64,000 bases of DNA from Bradyrhizobium ontarionense. GTDB lineage: Bacteria; Pseudomonadota; Alphaproteobacteria; Rhizobiales; Xanthobacteraceae. Within the stretch, counting starts at the first letter, position 1; the number at the start of each line of letters is the position of its first letter. The stretch is from positions 2,852,001-2,916,000 of the forward strand of contig NZ_CP088156.1 in assembly GCF_021088345.1 (NCBI RefSeq), given 5' to 3'. The translations under genes were made by a program, and so were the position numbers. Below the pieces are notes generated by a model. That model was not told the DNA's origin. It made no database searches and saw only the letters and a list, made by a program, of their open reading frames with translations. Of this stretch, positions 18,582 to 27,154 are shown one piece after another.

Positions 18582-20459
18582 ATGACCAGAACAGTCACGC
18601 GGTCCAAGGCGTTCGCCCTTGCGACCACCGCCATCTTCACCGCGACCAGCGTCGCGCCAGCCTTCGCCGGAACGGCGACCAGCACGCCGATCGAGCACGT
18701 CATCATCATCGTCGGTGAGAACCACACCTTCGACAATCTGTTCGGCACCTACAAGCCGAAGACGGGACAGAGCATCGACAACCTGCTCAGCAAGGGGATC
18801 GTCAACGAAGACGGCACGCCCGGCCGTCACTTCAACAAGGCCGAGCAGCGGATCGGCCGTGACGAGGTGCGCTACACCGCCGAGACGGCGTCGACCGGCG
18901 CCTATGCGACACTGCCGCAGCCTTACACCACTTATGGCATCGGCCTGCCCCAGAACGTCCTCGACACCCGCTTTCCGGCCAATCTCCCCAACGGGCCGTA
19001 CCAGATCTCGAAATACGTCACCTACGCCGCCTACACCGGCGATCCCGTGCATCGCTTCTTCCAGATGTGGCAGGACATCGACGGCGGCAAGCACGACAAG
19101 TTCGTGTGGGTCGAACAGACCATCGGCACCGGCTCGAACGGGCAGCCTTATCCGGCCGGCGGGTTCAACCCGATGGAAGGCGCCATTTCGATGGGCTTCT
19201 ACAACATGAATCCGTTCACCGACACCACCGGCAAGGCGCAGCCCGGTGATGCCCCGTTCTTCAAGACACTCGCCGACGACTACGCGATCAGCGACAATTA
19301 TCACCAGGCCATCATGGGCGGCACCGGAGCCAACTTCCAGTCCCTCGTGACCGGCCACGCCGCGTTCTTCACCAACCCCGAGACGATGAACGGCGCTCCC
19401 GCCGTGCCCTACGCCAACCAGATCGAGAATCCGGATCCGGTCGCCGGCACCAACAATTACTACAAGCAGGACGGCTACAGCGGCGGCTCCTACGTCAACT
19501 GCTCCGATCCCAGCGCGCCGGGCGTTGCCGCCATCAACGAGCAGTTGTTCAGGAACGGCGTCTACAACAACAACTGCGCGCCGAACCACTACTATCTCGT
19601 CAACAACTACAGCATGTTCTGGAACCAGACCAGCGCGAAGCCGAATGCGCTCGGTTCAGACAAATTCGTGCTCCCGCCGCAGAGCGCGCCCACTATTGCC
19701 GACGTGATGACCGCGAAGGGCGTCTCCTGGAAATACTATAGCGCCGACCGTGGCGATGATGCCACGACCTTCGCGAGCAGCGTCGATGGCGTGCCGCTGC
19801 TGTTCCATTCTTATTGCGGCATCTGCGACCCGCTCACCGGCTTCAACAAGATCATGAAGAACCCGGCCGAGGAAGCCAAGCTGCAGAACTACGGCGCCTT
19901 CATCAAGGACGTGCAGAACAACACGCTGCCCGCAGTGTCGTTCGTGCGTCCGTTCGAGGCGCTCGCCGGCCATCCGGCCGATTCGACCACGGACCTCTAT
20001 GAGAAGTTCCTCGAGGCGCTGATCAATCGCGTCAAGGCCAATCCGCAGATCTGGGCCAGGACTGCGATCTTCATCACCACCGACGAAGGTGGCGGCTATT
20101 ACGACTCCGGCTACATCCAGCCGGTGGACTTCCTCGGTGACGGTACGCGTATCCCCTTCATCCTGGTTTCGCCGCTGGCAAAGAAGGGTCATGTCGACCA
20201 CACCTATTACGACCATGTCTCGCTGCTGAAGTTCATCGAGCGCAACTGGCGGCTTCCGACGATCTCGGCGGTCAGCCGCGACCGGCTGCCCAACCCGATC
20301 CACGATCGTGACGACAACCGCTATGTGCCGAAGAACCGTCCGGCGATCGGTGACCTGATGAATCTGTTCGCCTTCAGCGACGATGACGGCGATCATGACC
20401 ATGACGGCCACGGACACCACCACGATCGCGGCGACGACGGGCACGATGGCGACCGCTGA
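18582..20459 (+). CDS. exported phosphoesterase (phospholipase C / acid phosphatase family, PF04185)
   Basis: About 625 residues. GGAGAAG precedes the ATG at 18582. A signal peptide ends at AFA-GTATS. The family signature EHVIIIVGENHTFDNLFGTY follows at once, then NYHQAIMGGTGANF and TDEGGGYYDS, matching the metal and phosphate-binding motifs of PlcC/AcpA-type enzymes. The last 26 residues are a run of Asp, His and Gly that could bind divalent metal. It probably releases phosphate from esters outside the cytoplasm. It sits directly behind the secretion operon, so it is a likely secretion substrate; this is inference. Confidence 0.85.
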   Translation: MTRTVTRSKAFALATTAIFTATSVAPAFAGTATSTPIEHVIIIVGENHTFDNLFGTYKPKTGQSIDNLLSKGIVNEDGTPGRHFNKAEQRIGRDEVRYTAETASTGAYATLPQPYTTYGIGLPQNVLDTRFPANLPNGPYQISKYVTYAAYTGDPVHRFFQMWQDIDGGKHDKFVWVEQTIGTGSNGQPYPAGGFNPMEGAISMGFYNMNPFTDTTGKAQPGDAPFFKTLADDYAISDNYHQAIMGGTGANFQSLVTGHAAFFTNPETMNGAPAVPYANQIENPDPVAGTNNYYKQDGYSGGSYVNCSDPSAPGVAAINEQLFRNGVYNNNCAPNHYYLVNNYSMFWNQTSAKPNALGSDKFVLPPQSAPTIADVMTAKGVSWKYYSADRGDDATTFASSVDGVPLLFHSYCGICDPLTGFNKIMKNPAEEAKLQNYGAFIKDVQNNTLPAVSFVRPFEALAGHPADSTTDLYEKFLEALINRVKANPQIWARTAIFITTDEGGGYYDSGYIQPVDFLGDGTRIPFILVSPLAKKGHVDHTYYDHVSLLKFIERNWRLPTISAVSRDRLPNPIHDRDDNRYVPKNRPAIGDLMNLFAFSDDDGDHDHDGHGHHHDRGDDGHDGDR

Positions 20460-20500
20460 TCGATTGCTGAACATCCTGCAATCAGCATGACGCAACAGAA

Positions 20501-20531
20501 CAAGAGCCCGCCGCCATTCGGCGGGCTCTTG
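20501..20531 (+). terminator. 13-bp perfect hairpin terminator
   Basis: CAAGAGCCCGCCG pairs perfectly with CGGCGGGCTCTTG across the five-base loop CCATT, 42 bases after the phosphoesterase stop codon. It separates that gene from the metallophosphoesterase, whose own promoter lies just downstream. Only a short T-rich stretch is present within the 3' arm. Confidence 0.8.
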
Positions 20532-20574
20532 CGCTTCCACGGCGGCAACGCACCCGATCCGCGTCATCGTATAT

Positions 20575-20603
20575 CCGTCAGGTGATTGTCAGCCGATCGT
20601 CAC
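20575..20603 (+). promoter_or_regulatory. Pho-box-like array of three 7-mers at 11-bp period
   Basis: CCGTCAG, TTGTCAG and TCGTCAC are spaced by exactly four bases each, so the GTCA cores repeat at 20577, 20588 and 20599. This is the 7-4-7 architecture of PhoB sites (consensus CTGTCAT repeats). The array ends 87 bases upstream of the metallophosphoesterase start, as expected for activation under phosphate limitation. PhoB binding is inferred; no phoB is in the window. Confidence 0.65.
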
Positions 20604-20690
20604 GTCCCCGTTATCGACGCTCCGCATCGTCGCGCGGCCGCTTGCTTGAAGCGGCGCGTTGCAACCGAGGTCTTTGGGGGATCTTGCCGT

Positions 20691-21800
20691 ATGTCATTCC
20701 GATCATCATTCAAATCAGCCTTCCACGAACTGCTCACGCTGTCCGTGACGGTGTCATTGCTCTCGTTCGCCGCTGCGGCGCCAAGCCTGGCGCATGACGA
20801 CGATGATGACGACAGCTATACCATTGGCCTGTGGGGCGACCTACCCTACTCCACGCTGCAGGCCACCGTCGGCGTTCCGAACCTGATCGCCGACATGAAC
20901 GCCCACCGGCTGAAGTTCACCGTCCATGATGGCGACCTGAAGCAGGGCTCCAATTCGGCCTGCGACGCCGCGCTCTATGCCCAGGCTCTCGCCTTCTTCG
21001 GCAGCCTCGAGGCACCGGCGATGTTCACACCCGGCGACAATGACTGGGTCGATTGCGACCGTCCCTCGAACGGCGGCTTCAATTCGCGCGACCGGCTCGA
21101 CTACGAGCGCAAGGTGCTCTTCTCGACGCCGTTCTCGCTCGGACAACGCAAGCTGCGCCAGGAGGTGCAGACTGATCCGCTGTGCCTCGGCGCCAACGGC
21201 ACCAAGGTCGGCTGCGTGGAGAACCGCCGCTGGACGGTGGGTCGCGTGACCTATGCGACGCTCAACGTCCAAGGCTCCTGCAACAATCTCTGCGATACCA
21301 ATCCCGATCCCGACGAATACAATGCGCGCAACGCCGCCGTTATCCTCTGGATGCAGCAGACGTTCGCGGAGGCCAAGAAGCGCAACTCCGCCGCCGTGAT
21401 GTTCGTCTCCCAGGCCGACCCCGGCTGGGACCTCTCGGACGCCACCCGCGCGCCGCTGCGCGATCCCAAGACGCTCGCCGAGACCGACGGACAGCCGGAC
21501 GGCTTTGCGAGCTTCCTGACCGCGCTGCGCACCGAGGTCGAGGCGTTCCGCAAGCCGGTCGCCTACGTCCATGGCGATTCCCACTACTTCCGGATCGACC
21601 AGCCGTTCCTCAACAGCGCAGGCCAGCGGCTGGAGAATTTCACCCGCGTCGAAACCTTCGGCGACAACCAGGGCAACGGCAACAACGACGTGCGCTGGGT
21701 CAAGGTGACCGTCGATCCGCGCAGCCGGGACGTGTTCGCCTATCAGCCCGTCACGGTGCCCGCGAACCGTACCGCCGTGCCGGCACCGACCCGGAACTAA
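20691..21800 (+). CDS. exported calcineurin-like metallophosphoesterase
   Basis: 369 residues; the ATG at 20691 follows TTGGGGG and begins a good signal peptide (SLA-HDDDDDDS). The metal-site motifs of calcineurin-type phosphoesterases are visible in order: GLWGDLPYS, VHDGDLKQGS, TPGDNDW and YVHGDSHYF, although the first motif lacks the usual Asp-x-His. The mature N-terminus is a His followed by an Asp run. It would act in the periplasm or outside on a phosphate ester. A Pho-box-like array lies upstream, and the gene is flanked by two terminators, so it is a single-gene unit. Confidence 0.8.
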   Translation: MSFRSSFKSAFHELLTLSVTVSLLSFAAAAPSLAHDDDDDDSYTIGLWGDLPYSTLQATVGVPNLIADMNAHRLKFTVHDGDLKQGSNSACDAALYAQALAFFGSLEAPAMFTPGDNDWVDCDRPSNGGFNSRDRLDYERKVLFSTPFSLGQRKLRQEVQTDPLCLGANGTKVGCVENRRWTVGRVTYATLNVQGSCNNLCDTNPDPDEYNARNAAVILWMQQTFAEAKKRNSAAVMFVSQADPGWDLSDATRAPLRDPKTLAETDGQPDGFASFLTALRTEVEAFRKPVAYVHGDSHYFRIDQPFLNSAGQRLENFTRVETFGDNQGNGNNDVRWVKVTVDPRSRDVFAYQPVTVPANRTAVPAPTRN

Positions 21801-21815
21801 TACCCGCCTGACGAT

Positions 21816-21847
21816 CAAGTCGCCCGGCCCCGAGGCTGGGCGACTTG
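21816..21847 (+). terminator. 10-bp perfect hairpin after the metallophosphoesterase
   Basis: CAAGTCGCCC pairs exactly with GGGCGACTTG across a 12-base loop, 15 bases after the stop codon. A short pyrimidine-rich tract (TCCCTCCTC) follows. Confidence 0.7.
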
Positions 21848-21918
21848 TCCCTCCTCACGCGCCCGATCGAGGCCGACTCGCCCTGACTCTGGATCGATGC
21901 CACCTACGTGAAAGTGCG

Positions 21919-22164
21919 TCAGACCGGCCGCATCGTTTCGGTCGCCGCGATCGTCGGATTGGCGTGAACAGTGACGGCCGCCGCGAGGTTCTCGGGATGA
22001 TCGACAGAAGCCGGCGCCTCATCAGCAATGCCGTCGAGTTTCACCAGACGCTTCGGTCGCGAGCCCGAACTGGGCGTATTGCGGACCGCCTCGGTCAGCA
22101 TCTGACGGAGTTCAGCCTTCGTCTTGTGAGGTTGTCGCGTACTCGATTTTTGCCATTTTGCCAT
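21919..22164 (-). CDS. short hypothetical protein
   Basis: About 81 residues from MAKWQKSSTR; a further in-frame Met lies nine codons upstream. The N-terminal part is basic and helical (KTKAELRQMLTEAVRNT), and the C-terminal part is acidic and Ala-rich. I do not recognise a family and no ribosome binding site is obvious. It lies alone between the phosphoesterase terminator and the end of the DUF1989 operon. Coding status is uncertain. Confidence 0.4.
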   Translation of the reverse strand: MAKWQKSSTRQPHKTKAELRQMLTEAVRNTPSSGSRPKRLVKLDGIADEAPASVDHPENLAAAVTVHANPTIAATETMRPV

Positions 22165-22455
22165 TGATCTTATATGGGGATGCCCGCGCAAAATGCCACT
22201 TTTTCACTCAAGATCGGGATTTGCGACGCTCCAATCAGAGGCGGGAACGGGAGAGTTTTCTCCTCTTGAAAGACGAGATAGCTCCGGCCGGCGCATATCA
22301 CCGATATCGGGCAATCGTCGCGCCCCCGGGTTAACGGCCGCGCCTTAGCAGTCCACCAAAATGAACGCTGCGGCTATCGGAGACGTTCATAAGCAGGCGG
22401 GCGCGCAGAGCGTCCGCCTGCAACGGACTGCGAGCGGAGATTTCTTGCGGCGATC

Positions 22456-23088
22456 TCATGCCGCAGGCGTCTGCCTGATCTCCACTCGGATCGGAGTCGG
22501 ATCGAAACCGTTGCACGGGTTGTTGACCTGCGGACAATTCGAGATCACGAACAGCACGTCCATCTCGGCGGTCACGTCGACGTAGTTGCCCGGCGACGAG
22601 GGGCCGTCGAGCACGGTGAAATTGCCGGATGGTTCGATCGGCACATTCATAAAGAAGTTGAGGTTGGAGACGATGTCGCGCTTGGTCAGGCCGTGCCGCG
22701 ACAGCTCCAGGATGAAGTTCTCGCGGCAGGCATGCAGGTAGCGCGTCGCCTCGCCGAAGCGCACGGCATTGCTCTCGCAGGAGCAGCAGCCCGCCGAGGT
22801 ATCGTGGCGACCGCAGGTGTCGGCCGTGATCTGTGCCATCACCCGGCCGCAGTTGGAGATCAGCCGCGTGCCGAGCTCGAGATAGGCCGAGCCCTGGACG
22901 CGCAGGGTGTCCTGCGCGCTGTAGCGCTCGGCGGTGTCGCCGGCGACGTAGATCAGCGCGTCCACCGCCTGCTCGCCCTCGCTGTCGATGATGCGCAGAG
23001 TCTGGCCTTTCTTCAGTATCCGTGACCAGGGCTGCTCGGCGGGAATGTCGAAGGCATAGACGAGGTCGTCCTGATCGGTCGGGGACAT
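22456..23088 (-). CDS. DUF1989 protein, urea-carboxylase-associated type (UAAP2-like)
   Basis: 210 residues from MSPTDQDD. It has the DUF1989 core: LRIIDSEGEQAVDALIYVA, an ordered Cys/His cluster CGRHDTSAGCCSCESNAVR, and NFFMNVPIEPSGNF near the end. Members of this family occur in pairs beside so-called urea carboxylases; recent work assigns one such pair as carboxyguanidine deiminase. Here no carboxylase or allophanate hydrolase is adjacent. It is the third DUF1989 gene and the last gene of an operon with RidA and an ABC importer. A role in deiminating or hydrolysing a C-N bond is inferred. Confidence 0.78.
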   Translation of the reverse strand: MSPTDQDDLVYAFDIPAEQPWSRILKKGQTLRIIDSEGEQAVDALIYVAGDTAERYSAQDTLRVQGSAYLELGTRLISNCGRVMAQITADTCGRHDTSAGCCSCESNAVRFGEATRYLHACRENFILELSRHGLTKRDIVSNLNFFMNVPIEPSGNFTVLDGPSSPGNYVDVTAEMDVLFVISNCPQVNNPCNGFDPTPIRVEIRQTPAA

Positions 23089-23099
23089 GATCACGCTCC

Positions 23100-23909
23100 T
23101 CAGGCGAACAGCTGATCGGTGAAGGCGTAGGCGCGCAGCGCTTCGGGCGACGCCGTGCGGCAGACGTCGTCGGCCGCGGGCGGTGGCAGCCGGTGCCGGA
23201 TCAGCGTGATCGGCGTGGTCGCTGCCGGCCGCGCCGGATCGAGCGGATGGGCGCAGTTCGAGACTGCGACGATCAGGTTCATCTCGGCGCGCAGGTCGAC
23301 GAAATCGCACGCGCGCTTGCGCTCGCCATGCCAGACGAAGCGCCCGGTCGCATCGGTCGTGACCGGCGCGAAGAAGGTCACGCAGGGCGGGATGTCGCGC
23401 ACGCCGAGCCCGATCTTGGCGGCTGCCGAGATGAAGTTCGCCTGCGTGTTGCGCGTGACCTCGCCATAGGCCTTGAGCGTCGAGTCCGCCGTCGAGCCGC
23501 CGACCAGGAGATCATGGGCGCCGGAGGTGTCCTCGATCATCGACAGCAGCACTCGTCCCATGTCCGACAGGATCATCCGGCCCTTCGACAGCGCCGCGCT
23601 CCATTGCACCTTCACCGTATCGGCGCAGTTGATCCGCTCGCACGGATCCTCGTTGCGCCACGCAAGCAGCGACGCGCTGGAGCGTCCGAGATCATCGCAG
23701 ATGCGCAGCGCCTCGCCGCGCGACAGCCGCACGGTCGCGTGCCAGCCGGGCGGCACCTGCTCGGTCTGGACGATCGCGTCCTTTGTGATCGGCGCGCCAT
23801 CCATCGCCGTCGGCGCCGGCAGCTGCTTCAGCTCCTGTCCCGCCGCGCGCAGCTCCTCGTAGCGGCGGCGATTGGCGGCGGCCCGCTGTGCGTTGCCCTG
23901 CGCACTCAT
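23100..23909 (-). CDS. DUF1989 protein, urea-carboxylase-associated type (UAAP1-like)
   Basis: 269 residues, the longest of the three DUF1989 proteins, with an N-terminal helical extension (RRRYEELRAAGQELKQL) typical of UAAP1. Conserved parts include LRICDDLGRSSASLLAW, IEDTSGAHDLLVGG, VTFFAPVTTDATGRF and DLRAEMNLIVAVSNCAHPL. It probably forms a heteromer with the downstream UAAP2-like protein, as known UAAP pairs do. The start overlaps the preceding DUF1989 stop by four bases (ATGA). Confidence 0.78.
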   Translation of the reverse strand: MSAQGNAQRAAANRRRYEELRAAGQELKQLPAPTAMDGAPITKDAIVQTEQVPPGWHATVRLSRGEALRICDDLGRSSASLLAWRNEDPCERINCADTVKVQWSAALSKGRMILSDMGRVLLSMIEDTSGAHDLLVGGSTADSTLKAYGEVTRNTQANFISAAAKIGLGVRDIPPCVTFFAPVTTDATGRFVWHGERKRACDFVDLRAEMNLIVAVSNCAHPLDPARPAATTPITLIRHRLPPPAADDVCRTASPEALRAYAFTDQLFA

Positions 23910-24508
23910 GCGTCGGTCACCGTGAAATGCGCCTCGACCGGCTGTCCGGCCTTACCGTTGATCGGCAGGATGTCCTGCGGACAGGCGGAGAACGCGATCA
24001 CCAGATCCATTTCCGCGCGCAGCCGGACATGGCCGCCGGGCACCGGACGCGGCGGCGCGGCAAAGCCGAGCGTGCCGTCGGCGTCCCACGGAATGTTCAT
24101 GAACAGATTGAGCGGGCTCGGCACCTCAGGCGGCGTCAGGCCGAGCTCGGCCATGCCGGCGAACAGGTTGTCAGTGCAATTGTCGTGATGGCCCTCGTGC
24201 CCGAGAAACGCGTAGCGATAGCGATCGCAGGCGGCGATCAGCGTGTCATGAATGCCGCCCGAGGTATCCTCGACCAGGGTGAGGATCGGCCGGCGCTTAT
24301 TGGTCCTGAGCACGTCGCCTGGTCGCGGCACCAGGTGCAGCGAATGCGCGCGGGTGTGCTCGTTCGACATGAACTCGGACAGGTCGGCGCGATTGAAGGC
24401 CCAGGTGTCGACCACCTGCTCGCCATGAGTATTGATCACCGTGACCACCTGGCCGGCGGCGACGAAGGCCGCCTTGCCGCGGCGCGCCGGAATCTCGATC
24501 GGATCCAT
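23906..24508 (-). CDS. third DUF1989 family protein
   Basis: 200 residues, GAGGGAG upstream of the ATG. It has QVVDTWAFN, a His-rich stretch NEHTRAHSLHLVPRPGD, LVEDTSGGIHD, GHEGHHDNCTDN and LRAEMDLVIAFSACPQD. These His, Asp and Cys residues are the likely metal site of the family. It differs clearly from the two downstream DUF1989 proteins and resembles stand-alone members. Three distinct DUF1989 proteins in a row without a carboxylase is unusual and hints at a substrate other than guanidine or urea. Confidence 0.78.
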   Translation of the reverse strand: MDPIEIPARRGKAAFVAAGQVVTVINTHGEQVVDTWAFNRADLSEFMSNEHTRAHSLHLVPRPGDVLRTNKRRPILTLVEDTSGGIHDTLIAACDRYRYAFLGHEGHHDNCTDNLFAGMAELGLTPPEVPSPLNLFMNIPWDADGTLGFAAPPRPVPGGHVRLRAEMDLVIAFSACPQDILPINGKAGQPVEAHFTVTDA

Positions 24509-24519
24509 CGCAATCTCCC

Positions 24520-24912
24520 TCAGGGCTTGTAGGCGACCAAGTCGATCTCGACGATGCCGCCGCGCGCGAGATCGCAGACGCCGATCGTGGTCCGGCCGGG
24601 CCGGTGCGCATCGTCGAAATGGCTGGAGAAGATCGCGTTCATGGCGGCGTAGTCGCGCTTGAAATCGGTCAGGAAGATGCGCGCAAACACGACGTTCGCA
24701 AAGCTCATGCCGCAGCCCTTCAGCACGCGCGCGAGATTGTCCATCACCTTGCGGGTTTGCGCCTCGATGCCGTCCGGCAAAGGTAGCGAATCGTCATCAG
24801 GATCGGTCGCGAGCTGGCCGGTGACGAACAGGAACGGCCCGGCTTGCACGGCGTGGCTGTAGGGCGTGACCGGCTTCGGCGCATCCGGGAGCAGATGGTA
24901 GATCGGATCCAT
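24520..24912 (-). CDS. RidA/YjgF family protein
   Basis: 130 residues from MDPIYHLL, with GAGGGAA upstream; an earlier Met at 24942 overlaps the ABC ATPase stop. Family features are SHAVQAGPFLFVTGQL, VVFARIFLTDF and GRTTIGVCDLARGGIVEIDLVAY. The Arg in GRTT occupies the position of the substrate Arg of RidA. RidA proteins hydrolyse reactive enamine/imine intermediates, and RutC in pyrimidine catabolism is a relative. Within this operon it would handle an imine or aminoacrylate-type product of the degraded compound. Confidence 0.85.
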   Translation of the reverse strand: MDPIYHLLPDAPKPVTPYSHAVQAGPFLFVTGQLATDPDDDSLPLPDGIEAQTRKVMDNLARVLKGCGMSFANVVFARIFLTDFKRDYAAMNAIFSSHFDDAHRPGRTTIGVCDLARGGIVEIDLVAYKP

Positions 24913-24938
24913 GGCGTGTTCCCTCGCTTTGTTGTGGT

Positions 24939-25706
24939 TCATCCGGCGGCGTAGCGCTGGATGAACTGCCGCGCGCGCTCGGTGTCCGGGTTGACGAAGA
25001 AGCGCTCCGGCGGCCCGGTCTCGACGACATGGCCGCGATCGAGAAACAGGATGCGGGTAGCGGCGTCGCGGGCAAAGCCCATCTCATGGGTCACGATCAC
25101 CATCGTGCGGCCCTCGCGGGCGAGCTCGCGCATCACCACCAGCACCTCGCCGACCAGCTCCGGATCGAGCGCGCTGGTCGGCTCGTCGAACAGCAGCACG
25201 TCCGGCCTCATCGCCAGCGCGCGCGCAATGCCGACGCGCTGCTTCTGCCCGCCGGACAGTCGCGCCGGGAACGCATCGCATTTGTCGGAGAGTCCGACCT
25301 TGGCGAGCAGCGCCATCGCCTCCTCGCGCACTTCGGCCACGGGGCGCTTCTGCACCTGCACCGGCGCCTCCATCAGGTTCTGCAGCACGGTCAGATGCGG
25401 CCACAGCGCGAAATGCTGGAACACCATGCCTATCCGCGTCCGGACCCGCGACAGCTCGCGGTCGGACATCACGACGCCGCCATTGTTGATGCCGATGCGC
25501 GCGCCATTCAGATAGATCTGGCCGGCGTCGGGCCGCTCCAGCCAGTTGATACAGCGAAGCAGCGTCGACTTGCCGGAGCCGGACGGGCCGAGCACGCAGA
25601 CCGTCTCGCCGCGCGTCACCGTGAAGCTGATGTCGGAGAGCACCTCGAGCTCGCCGAAGCGCTTGGAGATGCCGGCGACGTCGAGCACGGCCATGTCGTC
25701 GGTCAT
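24939..25706 (-). CDS. polar-amino-acid-type ABC transporter ATP-binding protein
   Basis: 255 residues. Walker A GPSGSGKSTLL, Q-loop FQHFALWPHLTV, signature LSGGQKQRVGIARAL, Walker B VLLFDEPTSALD and switch His in THEMGFA are intact, as in GlnQ/HisP ATPases. A start at MAVLDV four codons later is possible. It energises the two permeases upstream in the same operon. The regular family substrate class is amino acids, but the gene context suggests a related nitrogenous compound. Confidence 0.92.
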   Translation of the reverse strand: MTDDMAVLDVAGISKRFGELEVLSDISFTVTRGETVCVLGPSGSGKSTLLRCINWLERPDAGQIYLNGARIGINNGGVVMSDRELSRVRTRIGMVFQHFALWPHLTVLQNLMEAPVQVQKRPVAEVREEAMALLAKVGLSDKCDAFPARLSGGQKQRVGIARALAMRPDVLLFDEPTSALDPELVGEVLVVMRELAREGRTMVIVTHEMGFARDAATRILFLDRGHVVETGPPERFFVNPDTERARQFIQRYAAG

Positions 25707-25718
25707 CCCAGCTTCCTT

Positions 25719-26375
25719 TCAGCGCCGCGCCGCCGCGAGCCGGTCGATGCCGCTGACACCCGCCTCGATCACGAGGCAGAGCCCCCAATAGAGGAACACG
25801 GCAGTGATGAAGGCGGCGAACGGCACGTAGTGGCGCGACTGGATCGAGCTCGCCGCATGCGTCAGCTCGGGCAGCGCGATGATGGTGAGAAAGGCGCTGT
25901 CCTTGACGATCTGGATCATCTGGTTGCCGATCACAGGACCTGCGGCGAGCAGCAGCGGCGGCAGGATGATGCGGCGGAACAACCGCGCTCCGGAGAAGCC
26001 GAAGGCGACGCCGGCCTCGAGCGGCTCGCGCGGCTGCGCTACCCAAGCGCCGCGCAGGATCTCGGCGAGATAGGCGGCGTGATAGACGGTCAGCGCCACC
26101 AAGCCCGAGCTCCAATTGTCGAGCCGGATGCCGAACGACGGCAGCCCGTAATAGACGATGTAGGCGAACAGCAGGAACGGCACGCAGCGCATGCCATCGA
26201 CGAACACGCGCACGGCGAGCGCCAGCCAGCGCTGCTTCGACATCAGCGCCGGCGTCAGCACGAAGGCGATCACGAGGCCGGCGATCGCCGACAGCACCGA
26301 CAGGATCGTGGTGTTGCCGAGACCGCTCAGGAGCAGATCCCGCTCGCTCCAGACGATGGCGAAATCCCGGATCAT
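25719..26375 (-). CDS. ABC transporter permease, His/Glu/Gln/Arg family
   Basis: 218 residues with about five transmembrane helices. The EAA-type loop is visible at EPLEAGVAFGFSGARLFRRIILP, and VRVFVDGMRCVPFLLFAYIVYYGLP is the usual HisQ/HisM N-terminal core. It pairs with the next permease, whose stop it overlaps by four bases. Spacing and order are those of a GlnHPQ-like importer. Confidence 0.88.
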   Translation of the reverse strand: MIRDFAIVWSERDLLLSGLGNTTILSVLSAIAGLVIAFVLTPALMSKQRWLALAVRVFVDGMRCVPFLLFAYIVYYGLPSFGIRLDNWSSGLVALTVYHAAYLAEILRGAWVAQPREPLEAGVAFGFSGARLFRRIILPPLLLAAGPVIGNQMIQIVKDSAFLTIIALPELTHAASSIQSRHYVPFAAFITAVFLYWGLCLVIEAGVSGIDRLAAARR

Positions 26376-27016
26376 GCGGCCTCGGCTGCGAGCTGGCGCC
26401 GCTCGATGAAGCGCTGCAGCGAGACCAGCGCGAACACGATCGGCGCATACATCGCGATCGCCACCAGGAACGGCGGCAGCGGCTCATAGGTCTCGGCGCC
26501 AATGCGCACTGCCGCGCGGGTGATGTCGACGACGCCGACCACCGCCAGCACCGGCGTGACCTTGATCAGCAGCGACATCTCGTTGACGAGCCCGGGGAGA
26601 CTGACCCGGACGATCTGCGGCAGCACGATGCGGCGGAAGCGCAGGCTCGCATGCATGCCGACGGACTGCGCGGCCTCGTACTGCTCTTTCGGGAAATTCA
26701 TCAGCGCGGCGCGCCAGACCTCGCAGTTGAACGCCGAGGTGTTCATGACCAGCGCAAGGACCGCAGCCGACACCGGGCCGATGGCGATCCCGACATTGGG
26801 CAGCGCGAAGAACAACAGCAGCAGCAACGTCACGAGCGGCGTCGCGCGCAGCACCGAGACATACACCGCGACCATGCGGGCGACGACGGGAACGTTGGCC
26901 CAGCGCAACAGCGCCAGGCCGAGCCCGATCGGGAGCCCGATCAGAATGCCGACGAAGGACAGCGTCACGGTGACGACGGCGCCTTGCAGGATGGCCAGCA
27001 CGTCGGCAGCGCTCAT
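26372..27016 (-). CDS. ABC transporter permease, His/Glu/Gln/Arg family
   Basis: 214 residues from MSAADVLAI; an earlier Met (27055) would add 13 polar residues. It has the core VYVSVLRATPLVTLLLLLFFALP and the EAA loop EQYEAAQSVGMHASLRFRRIVLPQ. It forms a heterodimer with the other permease. A gap of about 140 bases separates it from the substrate-binding protein gene upstream, which could allow differential expression of the abundant binding protein. Confidence 0.87.
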   Translation of the reverse strand: MSAADVLAILQGAVVTVTLSFVGILIGLPIGLGLALLRWANVPVVARMVAVYVSVLRATPLVTLLLLLFFALPNVGIAIGPVSAAVLALVMNTSAFNCEVWRAALMNFPKEQYEAAQSVGMHASLRFRRIVLPQIVRVSLPGLVNEMSLLIKVTPVLAVVGVVDITRAAVRIGAETYEPLPPFLVAIAMYAPIVFALVSLQRFIERRQLAAEAA

Positions 27017-27154
27017 CGACGTCGATCCCTGGCGTGACCAAATGGTCGACGCCATGTGCCGACCGTTCGCACACGGCGCACGGTCACCTCTCTCTCGAGT
27101 GGACCCGCGCGAAGCGATCTGCAGCTGCACATCGCCTCTACCTCACCTGCGATA

